A DNA stretch of 64,000 nt from Euryodendron excelsum (Eukaryota; Streptophyta; Magnoliopsida; Ericales; Pentaphylacaceae), in NCBI GenBank assembly GCA_033060915.1, contig CM065392.1:17243001-17307000 (forward strand), given 5' to 3'. Of the stretch, positions 22,993 through 34,205 are shown piece by piece. The notes beneath the pieces are model-generated. The model ran no database searches, had not been told where the DNA came from, and was given only the letters and a program-made list of their open reading frames with translations. The translations under genes and the position numbers were made by a program. Numbering within the stretch: the first letter of the stretch is position 1; each line of letters begins with the position of its first letter.

Positions 22993-25900
22993 CAGAGCCT
23001 TCTCCAATATGAAAAGGATCCGCAAACTCAACTTAAAATTCATATAATTCGATATACAGAGCTCAGACGCTTCAAAAACCCTAGCTTCTTTAGGTTCTCT
23101 AAACCCTAGCCACCATACACAAACCTTAATCTCATGTACACTCATACACACCCTCATACACTCATACACTAACCTTCAACCCTCCTTCAAAGACTTGAAG
23201 AGCTGCCATCTAAAGCTTGAAGATAACTCTTGAAGATTGAAGACGAAGATCAAGATGAAGACCGAAGATTGAAGACAAGCAAGGCACGCAAAATAAACAA
23301 GACTCACGGTAGGCTTTCTCTTTAAATTTTCGCACTTCCCCCTCTCTCTTCTCTCTCCAACCCACTTGGGTTTTCTCTATTTTAATCCCCCATCTCTTTC
23401 TCCCCCTTTCTTTGCATGCTTGAAACAAGAGGATTCCCGGTCCATGTGTAGGATTAGACTAGTGGAGAGTCACCGTGTCGGGGGCTTTCTTCTAGTCTAA
23501 CCAGAGACCACGTGGGTCCGGCCCCCTTGATTATGTGGTGAAGCCTTAACCTTGTATGTTCACGACTCCAAAATTGCATTGTGCATATCATGGTCTTGTA
23601 TCTTCCAAAAGTCGTTTTCAAAGTTGTTTTTCAAAATCGTTTTCAAACTTGTTTTCAAAATTGCATCAAAATCTCTTTTTCAAAAACTTGCTTTCAAAAC
23701 CACAATCCTAGGGTGATTCTAGTCTTTCAATGGCTAGGGTTGCTTTAGGAAAGTGTTATATTTAAAGTGACCGGCATGGTCCATATTTTTAACCCTTGTT
23801 GTTTTCAAAACCACTTTCTTAAAGTGGTTTTGGCCTTCTTATGGCTGGAATCGCTTTAGGAAAGTGAGACGTTTTCATACTTTCCAAAAAACTCTCTTTT
23901 CAAAAATCTCTCTTCCTAAAAATCTCTTTCTCAACATACTTCCCAAAAACTCTTCTTTTCAAAACCTCCTTTTTCAACTCCTTTCCAAAATTCTCTCCCT
24001 AAAATCCACTTTCCAAAAACACTCCCTAAAGATCTTTCTAAAAACTCTTTTCCCAAAATCTTCCTTATAGAAATTCCCCTCTAGGATTTTCCTTCTAAAA
24101 TCTTCGTTTCCAAAAACATACTTACTAAAAAACTCCTTCTCTTTAAAATCTCTTTCCAAAACCTCCCTTCAAATTCACTTTCCAAATACTTCTCTCTAGG
24201 ATTTCCTTCCAAAAACTCGTTTCCAAAAACACACTTTTCAAAAAACTCTTTTCTTAGAGCCCAAATCAAGCCCTAGAATTCACAATTAGGAAACTCTAAT
24301 TTTCTTTCCAAAAACCTGGTTTTCAAACTTTGCCCCAAATCTAGGTTTCCAAAATCTTTTGTTTTCTACATCAAAACTATACATATTTTCAAAACCTATT
24401 TTCTACATCAAAACTATAGTTTTCCAAATTTAGGGTTTCTAAAACTTCCCTTTCCAAATCCTTGCCAAATCCTATCTTCCCTTTAGAAAACCAAATCAAA
24501 TATTCCGGTTTAGGAAATCAAATCCAATTCTCAATTTTTGGAAACAAAATCCAACCTTTTCTTTTAGAAACCAAATCCAATCCCTTCCTAATCGAACCCT
24601 TTCCTAATTCAAATCCTTCCTAAACTTCCACTTTCCTATATCTTAAGTTTCCAAAACTTGAACATAAAAATCTTTCCAAAATTTTAAAACTCAACTTCCA
24701 AACATTTCCTAATTCAACTCCTTCCTAAACTTCTCATTTCCTAAACCTTAAGTTTTCAAAACTTGAGCATAAAAATCTTTCCTAAAATTCTAAAATTCAA
24801 TCCTTTCCTAATTCTACCCTCTTTTTAGATCTTAATTTTTCAAACCTAAGTTTTCAAACCTTTCATAAATTCAAACCTTTCCTAATTTCAAGATTTTCTA
24901 AAATTCAAACTCTAAAACTTTCTAAATCTTAAACTTTCCAAATTTTAAATCCTTCCAAATTTCAAAACTTTCTAAATTCAAAACTTTCTTATTTTCTAAA
25001 CTTCCTTGTTTTCTAAACTTTCCAAATTCAAAACTTTCTTAACTTGAAACTTTCTAAATTCTAAACCTTTCTTAATCTAAACTTTTCCTAATTCAAAACA
25101 TTTCTAAATTCAACACTTTCCTAATTCAAAACTTTCCTAAAATGACTCTTTCCTAATTCCAAAACTTTCCTAATTCGAAACTTTCCTAATCCGAATCTTT
25201 CCTAATTTCAATTTTTCTCCAATCTTCCAAGTCTAACATTCAAGTCAATTCTTTTTCAAAATCTTTCCAAGTCAAATCCAGCCTTTCTTGATTTCAAGCC
25301 CTTTCTAAATCCTCTCTTTCCTAAGTCTAGGTTTCCTAAAACTAAGTCTTTCAAAATCAAATCTTTTCAAATCTTCCAATCAAAGTCCAATCTTCTCAAT
25401 TTCAAATTTCAATCTCCTTTTCTAATTTCAAATCAAATTCAATTTTCAATTCAATCTCTTTTTTCCAATCAACTCTTCTATTTTCAATCGGACTCCGGTC
25501 CAAACTACTACTGACTTGATTCCCCCAAAGGGATACGTAAGCAACCATCATGGGTGCGGTCACAACTTCTTTCAAATTCCATCACATTTTCCAAATCTCA
25601 AATTCTACAATCTTTTCAAATCTTTAATCTATTTTCAAAATTCCAATTTCAAAATTCTATTTCCAAATTTCTATTTCTAATTTCTCAAACTTTCCAATTT
25701 CAAATCTATTTTCAAATCCAATCAATTTCAAATCAATCTCTTTCCAAATCTATTTTTCAATTCTCTTTTCTTACACGTGCATATCAAGCAGCATATTAGT
25801 TTCGTTTTTAAACATTGTTTTTCAAGGTGGATAGGATTGAACTATAGTTAGTCGAAGACTCTCATAGGTGAATCTAGGGTAGATTGACATGTAGGTACCG

Positions 25901-26725
25901 AAAGGGCGGGGTAGGGTGATGGCTTAGCGCGTCTTCCCTACACGTAACCAACCTTCGAACCTAGGATCACTGATTTCAAAGACCAAAAAGGAGTTATTTT
26001 TCAAAAAGGGCTAAATGTTTTTCAAAGGTTGCCAAACAACCTATTTTTTTGTAAAAACCCTCTCTTGAAGAGATCTTTTCAAAACCTTTTTCAAAAACCC
26101 TAAGTATAGTCTTAGAGTTATTCTTAGTTTTTAGGTGACCTAACTCACCCTAATCAAGTTAGGTGGCGACTCCAAAATATTTTTCAAAAGCCATTAATTC
26201 AAATCTATTTTCAATTCAAACTTAGTCGCACTCATTCTTCTAGGAGGGTGAGTTCTAACGAGAGAGTACAACATTTTTTCCGCTTGTGTGAGTATTCCTC
26301 GAGTGCGAAAAATCTGGGCGCGACAATTGCCCACAACCAATATACCGTTCCCCTTTTCTACCTAGAAAGGTCACATCAAGGTAATAATGCAAGTATGCTG
26401 GATGCAAGTGCACATGCAATGTGTGTGTAATTTTTTTTTTTTAAAGTGGAGGAAAGTGCCCAACAACTCTCATTCATCCTGTTCATCACATTCATGCGTA
26501 ACAGTTAATACAATTTAAACAAAATGTGTATCTACAAAATAAAGATGCAAGTGTTAGTATGAGGATGGCAAATATAATACAAGATAATATGAATAAATGC
26601 ATGCTTTTTTTTTTTTTTTGAAAACAGTTTTGAAAATTTAAAGTGAATAAGATTGAACAAGTTAATTGAAGACTCTACATGGGTGAAGGGTAAAAAAACA
26701 TGACTATGGCCTAACCCTCTAAGTA

Positions 26726-26743
26726 TCCCCAGCAGAGTCGCCA
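26726..26743 (-). other. E3 primer-binding site
   Basis: On the minus strand TGGCGACTCTGCTGGGGA begins three bases after the LTR end and is followed by the leader block TACTTAGAGGGTTAG shared with E2. Confidence 0.9.
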
Positions 26744-29700
26744 GCTGTTGCGCCCAGATTTTTTGCACTCGAGGAATACATACACAAGTAGAAAAAACAC
26801 TGTACTCTCTCGTTAGAACTCACCCTCCTAGAAGAATGAGTGCGACTAGGTTTGAATTGAAAATAGATTTGAATAAAGGGTTTTTAGAAAAGATTTGGAG
26901 TCGCCACCTAATTTTATTAAGGTGAGTTAGGTCACCTAAAAACTAAGAATAATCCCAAGACTAAACTTAGGGTTTTTGAAAAAAGGTTTTGAAAATACCA
27001 CCTCAAGAGAGGGTTTTTAGGAAAACGGGTTGTTTAGCAACCTTTGAAAAATATTAAGCCCTTTTTTGAAAATAACTCCTTTTGGTCTTTGAAATCAGTG
27101 ATCCTAGGTTCGGAGGTTGGTTACGTGTAGGGAAGACGCACTAAGCCATCACCCTACCCCGCCCTTTCGGTACCTACATGTCAATCTACCCTAGATTCAC
27201 CTATGAGAGTCTTCAACTAACTATTGTCCAATCCTATCCACTTTGAAAAACAATATTTGAAAAGAAACTAACATGATGCATGATATACAAGTGCAATAGA
27301 AGTGAATTAGAAAATAGATTTGAAAAGAGATTTGAAAAGAAGAGTTTGATTTGATTTTAGAAGAGATTTGAAAAGATAGAATTGAAATTGGAAAGTTTGA
27401 GAAATTAGAAATAGAGATTTCGAAATAAAAATTTGAAATTAGAAGTTTTAAAATAGATTGGAGATTTGAAAAGATTGTGGAATTTTAGATTTGAAAAATG
27501 TGGAGACCGCACCCATGAGGGTTGCCTACGTATCCTTTTGGAGGAATCAGGTCAGTCATAATTCGGACAAGAGTCCGATTGAAAAGAGATTGATTTGGAA
27601 GAAAGAGATTGAATTGGAAATTGGATTAGAAGATTGAGAGATTGAACTTTGATTGGAAGATTTGAGAAGACTTGACTTTGAAAAACTTGGTTTTGGGAAA
27701 CCTAGACTTAGAAAAGAGAGAATTTAGAAAGGACTTGAGATTTAGAAAGATTTGACTCGAATGTTGGACTTGGAAGATCTAAAGGATAGGATTTAGGAAA
27801 TGTTCAAATTAGGAAAGTGTCATTTTTGGAAAGTTTTCGGTTTAGGAAAGTTTCATTTTTGGAAAGTTCCACTTTAGGAAAGTTTTCGAAATAGGAAAGT
27901 TTTGGAATTAGGAAAGTTTCAACTTAGGAAAGTTTTGAATTTGGAATGTTTTGAAATAGGGAAGTTTTGAAAGTTGGAAAGTTTAGAAAACAAGGAAGTT
28001 TTGAAAATAAGAAAGTTTTGAGTTTAGAAAGTTTTGAAATTTGGAAAGATTTGAAGTTTAGAAAGTTTAAGATTTAGGTTTTAGAGTTTTAGAAAATCTT
28101 GAGATTAGGAAAGGTTTGAGTTTTAGAAAGATTTGAAAACTTAGGTTAGGAGAGTTAAGATTTGGAAAGGGACAGAATTAGGAAAGGGTGGAATTAGGAA
28201 GGATGTGGAAATTGAGTTTTAAAATTTAGGAAAGATTTTTATGTTCAAGTTTTGGAAACTTAAGATTTAGGAAAGGAGAAGATTAGGAAGGAGTTGAATT
28301 AGGAAAGATTTGGATTAGGAAGGGATTGGATTTTGTTTCTAAAAGGGAAGATTTGATTTTGTTTCCAAAAACAGAGGATTGGATCTAGTTTTCTAAACGG
28401 GAAGATTGGATTTGGTTTCCTAGAGAGAAGATAGGGTTTGGTTTCCTAAAGGAAAGATTTGATTTGACAAGTATTTGGAAGAGGAGGTTTTGGAAACCCT
28501 AGATTTGGAAAACTATAGTTTTGACATAGAAAATAGATTTTGGAAACATGTATAGTTTTGATGTGAAAAGGGAGATTTTGGAGACCTAGGTTTTAACGTA
28601 AGATTGAAAACCATGTTTTGAGAAAGAAAATTAGGGTTTCCTAACCGTGAGTTCTAGGGCTTGACTTGGACTCTAAGGAAAGGGATTTTGGAAAGTGTGT
28701 TTTGGAAACAAGTTTTTGGAAGGAAATCCTAGATGAGAGTTTCTAGAAGGAAGAGTTTTGGGAAGAGAGTTTTTAGAAAGATTTTTGATGGAAGATTGTT
28801 GGAGAGAGTTTTTGGAAAGATTTTTAGGGAACGTTTTTAGAAAGTGGATTTTGGGGAAAGTAGTTTGGAAAGGAGTTGAAAAAGAGAGTTTTGAAAAATA
28901 GATTTTTGGAGGGAATTTTTGAAAACAACTTTGAAAAGGAGAGTTTTAGGAAAGTATGTTGAAAAAGAGATTTTTAGGACGAGATTTTTGAAAAGAGAGT
29001 TTTTGGGAAGTATAAAAATGTCTCACTTTCCTAAAGTGATTCTAGCCATAAGAAGGCTAGAACCACTTTAAGAAAGTGGTTTTTGAAAACAACAAAGGTT
29101 GAAAATATGGACCATGTTGGTCACTTTAAATGTAACACTTTCCTAAAGCAATCCTAGCCATGGAAAAACTAGAATCACCCTAGGATTGTGATTTTGAAAA
29201 AAATTTTTTGAAAAGGAAATTTTGATGCAATTTTGAAAACAAGTTTGAAAACGATTTTGAAAACGAGTTTGAAAACGATTTTTTTGGAAGATGCAAGATC
29301 TTGATATGCACAATGTAAATTTGGAGTCATGAACATACAAGGCTAAGGCTTGACCACATAATCAAGGGGGTCGAACCCACGTGGTCTCCGGTTAGCCTAA
29401 AGGAAAGCCCCCGACACGGTGACTGTCCAATAGTCCAATCCTACACATGGACCGAGAATCCCCTTGTTTCAAGCATGAAAAGAAAGGAGGGGGGGGGAAG
29501 AAAGAGATGGGGGATTACAATAGAGAAAACCCAAGTGGGTTAGGAGAGAGAAGAGAGAGGGGGAAGTGCAAAAATTTAAATAGAAAGCCTACCGTATGTC
29601 TTGTTTATTTTGCGCGCCTTGCTTGTCTTCGGTCTTCGTCTTGATCTTCGTCTTCAATCTTCAAGAGTTGTCTTCAATCGTCAAATTTCAGATTGCAGCT

Positions 29701-29909
29701 CTTCAAGTCTTCAAAGGAGGGTGGGAGGCTAGTGTATAAGTGTATGGGGGTGTGTATGAGTGTTTAGGAGGCTAGGGTTTAGTGTATGGTGGCTAGGGTG
29801 TGGAAAACCTAGGGAAGCTAGGGTTTAGGGAGTGTTCGAGCTCTGTATATCGAATATTCGTGTTTTTAGATTGAGTTTTCGGACCTCTTTCACGCTGGAA
29901 GAGGCTTTG

Positions 29910-29917
29910 TATTTATA
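29910..29917 (-). promoter_or_regulatory. E3 LTR TATA box (minus strand)
   Basis: TATTTATA on the plus strand is TATAAATA on the minus strand, downstream (in that sense) of a GGCGCCACTCCTAGTAGCGCC-type dyad at about 29970-29992. Confidence 0.75.
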
Positions 29918-30349
29918 AAGGTGGGATAGACCTGGCGCTTGTTGTAGTGGCACCAGGCCAAAATTCCTCTTGGCGCTACTAGGAGTGGCGCCAGCCAGTT
30001 AGGAAAGTTTGTAAGTCGGCAAGCAACGTATCTTTGACTAGATTTGGGCGCCTGTACTAGTGACTACTAGGCAATTTTTAGCCTGGCTTCACTAGGAGTG
30101 ACTCTAGAAAGTCTGGGAATGATTTGAAAAGGCCGGGAATGACCCGGAAGGCCGAAAAAGAGCAAGAACACTTAGAATAGTGTCCTGGAGGTATTTAACT
30201 TGAAAAGTGAGAATAAGATGTTTTGGAAGGATTGACCAGGCTTTTAGGGGCAAAACGGTCAATCAGATCGGGAAGCTGCCGGGACGGACTCGGACTGCCC
30301 CGAAAGAAGAGTTAAGATTTGGAAACATTATTTAGAATGTTCCCAGAGG

Positions 30350-31030
30350 TTTTCGGTTTGATACCCATAGCCAATGTGGTCGGCAAAGGCGACCGGCCCA
30401 CTAGGGGCAAAACGGACAAAATTGACATTTCGCACCGAGTTTGCCGGAACTGACTCGGAATGATCTGAAAGGATAAAGAAAGGTTGAGAATACTATAAAA
30501 ATCATTGTCGGTAAGTTACCAGTTTGATGCCCAGAGCTAGTGTGGTCAGAAAAGGAGACCGGCTCACCAAGGGCAAAACAGTCATTTCGCACCAGGTTTG
30601 CCAGAACTAACCCGGAATGATCCGAAAGGATAAAGAAAGGTTGAGGATGCTATAAAAAGCATTCTCAGGAAGTTACCGGTTTGATACCCAGAGCCGGTGT
30701 GGTCGGAAAAGGCGACTGGCCCACCAGGGGCAAAATGATCATTTCGCACTAGGTTTTCCGAAACTAACTCGGAATGATCCGAAAGGATAAAGAAAGGTTG
30801 AGAATGCTACAAAAAGCATTCTTGGGAAGTTACCAGTTTGATACCCAGAGTCGGTGTGGTGGGAAAAGGAGATCGGCCCACTAGGGGCAAAACGGTCATT
30901 TCGCACCAGGTTTGCCGGAACTGACTCGGAATGATCCGAAAAGAAAGAGGAAGGTCGGGAATACTATAAGAAGTATTCTTGGGAGGTTACCGGTTTGATA
31001 CCCGGAGCCAGTGTGGTTCTTGGGGCATTC
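30350..31030 (-). repeat. 157-bp U3 repeat, five copies, with internal stems
   Basis: GGTTTGATACCCAGAGCCGG-like motifs recur near 30356, 30520, 30677, 30832 and 30990. Each unit carries a GAATACT/AGTATTC or GAATGCT/AGCATTC stem around a 6-base loop, an ACCGG..CCGGT pair, and GGGGCAAAACGGTCATTT. Copy number is 2-4 in the other LTRs. Confidence 0.85.
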
Positions 31031-31957
31031 GGATGTCTAGGGGCAAAATGGTCATCTTGACCGGAAAGTCTCGGAAAAGGCCCAAGGGGCAGTTTGGTCA
31101 TTTTTCACCGAAGTGGGCTAGCAGGCACCGGTGTTGACCTGGGTTTTGAGTGTTTCTGCCACTCTGATGGCAGTTGCGTGATACAGGGGTTTGTTGGCAA
31201 TTCCCTATATCGGCCTATTTGCGAGTATTTCCACTACTTTAACGGTTGTGATGTTTGCGAGTATTTCTGCTACTCTGACGGTTCGCGATCATTCTCGAGA
31301 CTGCCTAATCTCAGGAAGCTGCTAAAGGGGACTTAGCGCCTGAGAAGTTAACTTTCTTGGAAGGCGTGCCTAAACAGACATTTCTACATTGGCGAGCTAG
31401 CAGGCGCCAAAGGTGGATAGTTCTACCATTTAGGGGACTTGGGGTCTCGTCCTGATCAACAGGTTTAAAGAGACTTACCATTTCGAAGAGATTTTCTTTG
31501 AAAAATGTGTCGAATAGTCTCGAGGAATCAACTGTCTCGAGAGTGGGATTGGAAATGGAAAGGGGTCTTATCGTCTTCGGGAAGACGTGCCTGATTGGAG
31601 TAGATTTACTGTCTCAAGGAATAAACTGTCTCGAGAGAGGGATTGGAATTGGAAAGGGGTCTTATCGTCTTCGGAAAGACGCGCCTGATTGGAATTGGAA
31701 AGGGGACTTACCATCTTCGAAAAGACGTGCCTGATTTATAATAAATTTATCGCTCGAGGAATCAACTATCTCGAGAGAGGGATTGGAATTGGAATTGGTC
31801 ATTTTGCATCTATTTGGGCCTGGTGAGCTCGCGAAGCGATGGACAGATGGGATTTGGACTTAGAGAGTTGGTTTTGATTGGAATACGTCCATATTGACTC
31901 GAGTACAAGTTTGGACGGAGTGTAGATTGCCGAGCGGTCAAAAATGGGGTGCTTACA

Positions 31958-34185
31958 CTTTCTAAAAGCTCTTCTTTCCAAAATTGTTTTCTAAAAGCTT
32001 CCTCCAAAAATCTATCTTTCAAAAATCTTTTTTAAACTCCTTTCCAAAACACTCTCCTCAAAATTCACTTTTTAAAAACGCTCCCTAAATCTCTTTCCTA
32101 AAAACTCTTTCCAATAATCTCCTTTTAAAAAACTTTCTCTTCAAAACTCACATTCTAGAAATTCCTTCCTAGGATTTCCTTCCCAAAACCTCCTTTCCAA
32201 AAACTCACTTTCCAAAAATACCTTTTCTTAGAGTCCAAGTTAAGCCTTAGAGCCAACAATTAAGAAACCCTAATTTTCCTTCCCAAAAATATGATTTTCA
32301 ATCTTGCCATAAAACCTAGGTTTCTAAAACCTCTTTTTTCTATATCAAAACTATACATATTTCCAAAACCTATTTTCTACGTCAAAACTATAGTCTTCCA
32401 AATTTAGGGTTTCTAAAACTTTCCTTTCCAAATTCATGCCAAATCCAATCTTTCCTTTAGGAAACCAAATCCAATCTCCCCGTTTAGGAAACTAGATCCT
32501 ATCCTCCGTTTTTGGAAACAAAATCAAAACCACTTATTCTTAGAAACAAAATCCAAATCTTTCCTAATTCAAATCCTTCCTAATCTTCTACTTTCCTAAA
32601 TCTTAAGTTTCCAAAACTTGAACATAAAAATCTTTCCTAAATTTTAAAACTCAACTTCCACATCTTTCCTAATTCAACAGTTTCCTAATTCTATCCATTT
32701 TCAAATCTTAATTTTTCAAATCTAAGTTTTCAAATATTTCCTAAACCTAAACCTTTCCTAATCTGAAGATCTTCTAAAACTCTAAAACTTTCTAAATCCT
32801 AAACTTTCTAAATTTCAAATCTTTCCAAATTCGAAGTTTTTCAAATTCAAAACTTTCTTAGGTTAAAACTTTCTAAACCCAAATCTTTCTAAAATTCTAA
32901 ACTTTCCAAAACTTCAAATCTTTCCAAATCTAAAACTTTCTAAACTCAAAGCTTTCTTACTTTCAAAACTTTCCTATTCTGAAAACTTTCCGAATTCAAA
33001 ACTTTCCTATTTCGAAAACTTTCTTAATTCAAAATTTTCCTAAGTTGAAAACTTTCCTAAACCCAAAGCTTTTCCTAAATTCCAAAATTTTCTTAAAACG
33101 AAACTTTTCAAATCGAAACTTTAACAAATTGAAACTTTCCTAATTCGAACCTTTCCTAAATCTAATCTTTTCTAAAACTCTTTCAAGTTAAGACGAATTT
33201 TCTTAAACCTCAAGTCTTCCCTAAATCCTATCCTTCCTAAGTAAACCTTCATATTTCCCAAACAAGTATAAATCTTTCTTCCAAGTTCTATCTTTCCAAA
33301 TCCAAATTCCAATTTTCTATTCTAAGTTCAAATCAAATCCTTTTTCAAATCAAAACCTTCTATTTTCTATCTGACTCTGGTCCGAACTACGACTGACCTG
33401 ATTCTTCCAAAAGGATACGTAGGTAACCCTAATGGGTGCGGTCACAACATTTTTTTTAAACTTTTATTTCTACAACATTTTTCAATTCTCCAATCTATTC
33501 CAAGTTTCCAATTCTTAATTTCTATTTCTAAATCTCTATTTCCAATTTATAAAACTTTCTAATCTATCTTTTTAATTCCCCTTTTTCTAAAATCAAATCA
33601 ATTTATGTTTAAATCTATTTTCCAACTCTCTTTTTCTATTGCATTTACATATCATGCATCATTCTTTTCAAAAATTATTTTTCTAAAGTGGATAGGATTG
33701 GACATTTGTTAGTTGAAGACTTTCACAAGTGAATCTAGGGTAAATAGACATGTAGGTACTGCAAGGGTGGGGTAGGGTGATGGTTTAGTGTGTCTTCCCT
33801 ACACGTAATCAACCTTCGAACCTAGATAACTGTTTTCGTAAGACCAAAAACGGAGTTATTTTCTAGAAAGGGCTTATATGTTTTCCAAAGGTTTCTAAAC
33901 AACATGTTTTCTTAAAAACCCTCTCTTGAGGAGGTGTTTTCAAAATCGTTTTCAAAAACCCTAAGTGTAGTCTTCAGATTATGCTTAGTTTTTAGATGAC
34001 TTAACTCACCTTAATCAAGTTAGGTGGTGACTCCAAATCTTTTCTAAAAGCTCTTTATTCAAATCTATTTTCAATTTAAACTTAGTCGCACTCATTCTCC
34101 TAGGGGGGTGAGTTCTAACGAGAGAGTACACTGTTTTTTCCGCTTGTGTGTGTATTCCTCGAGTGCGAAAAATCTGAGCACGGCA
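31958..34185 (+). repeat. E2 5' LTR, right segment (R/U5)
   Basis: Picks up at CTTTCTAAAAGCTCTTC, matching 44428 onward in the 3' LTR. It contains the G-poor tract (32240-33350), the islands GGATACGTAGGTAACC (33412), GGGGTAGGGTGATGG..CTTCCCTACACG (33770-33802), the CTTAACT/AGTTAGG stem (33998-34024) with TGGTGACTCC, and the end GAGCACGGCA. Confidence 0.88.
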
Positions 34186-34187
34186 GC

Positions 34188-34205
34188 TGGCGACTCCACT
34201 GGGGA
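34188..34205 (+). other. E2 primer-binding site
   Basis: TGGCGACTCCACTGGGGA starts three bases after the LTR; it looks intact. A TGG start pairs with the CCA end of a tRNA; tRNA-Arg is the primer reported for Ogre. Confidence 0.92.

Larger units (their letters stand above)
21348..26325 (+). mobile_element. S2: solo LTR (4.98 kb) inside the E3 leader
   Basis: Starts TGTAAGCACCCC and ends GGCGCGACA; the E3 leader continues directly on both sides. The flanks CTTGC (21343-21347) and ATTGC (26326-26330) are a 5-bp target duplication with one mismatch, confirmed by the uninterrupted homologue in E2 (34590). It contains an 80-bp tandem array, three copies of the 157-bp U3 repeat, a TATA box at 22985, a long G-poor tract (24300-25480) and all U5 islands. 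It lies head to head with the E3 LTR, making a large inverted repeat. Confidence 0.92.
20447..26725 (-). other. E3 leader (split by S2)
   Basis: Two segments, 20447-21347 and 26326-26725, are the reverse complement of the E2 leader (34206-35490). They match at the GCAAGATGCTGTGTCA, CGGATCACCAACC, GGCACCACCTCGGGGAGTGG and CCATGCATTCATTC blocks. No coding capacity. T-runs at 26429 and 26607 are simple expansions. The segments rejoin at CATCTTGC|CCACAACC when S2 and one target copy are removed. Confidence 0.85.
20447..31957 (-). mobile_element. E3: minus-strand Ogre-like element, truncated in its leader, inside the E2 5' LTR
   Basis: Read on the minus strand it begins at 31957 with TGTAAGCACCCC, has an LTR to 26746, a primer-binding site at 26743-26726 and a leader that reaches 20447, where it stops within the CAGGGGCAA block. 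Gag, pol and the 3' LTR are absent. Its LTR tip at 31957 is clean. The other end is an internal break joined to the E2 LTR, which has lost about 105 bases there. One deletion running from the E3 leader through its 3' end into the flank explains both. Solo LTR S2 splits its leader. Confidence 0.85.
26746..31957 (-). repeat. E3 5' LTR (5.2 kb), complete
   Basis: The longest LTR here. The extra length is in U3, where the 157-bp repeat is present five times (30350-31030). On the plus strand its G-rich U5 tract (27600-28960) is the complement of the usual G-poor tract. The ends are TG..CA (26746 and 31957). The islands CCTACGTATCC (27526) and CGTGTAGGGAAG (27123) are intact. Confidence 0.9.

Noticed and set aside
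26607..26626. Poly-T as the reversed tail of a SINE or processed pseudogene
   Set aside because: Both sides are continuous E3 leader with no target duplication; simple homopolymer growth.
29447..29644. ORF with a poly-Gly stretch (GGGGKKE)
   Set aside because: It is the complement of the CT-rich R-region leader found in every LTR; the G run is the CCCCCC stretch of that leader.
34188..34205. tRNA gene fragment
   Set aside because: Only the 18 bases complementary to a tRNA 3' end are present, directly after an LTR; it is a primer-binding site.
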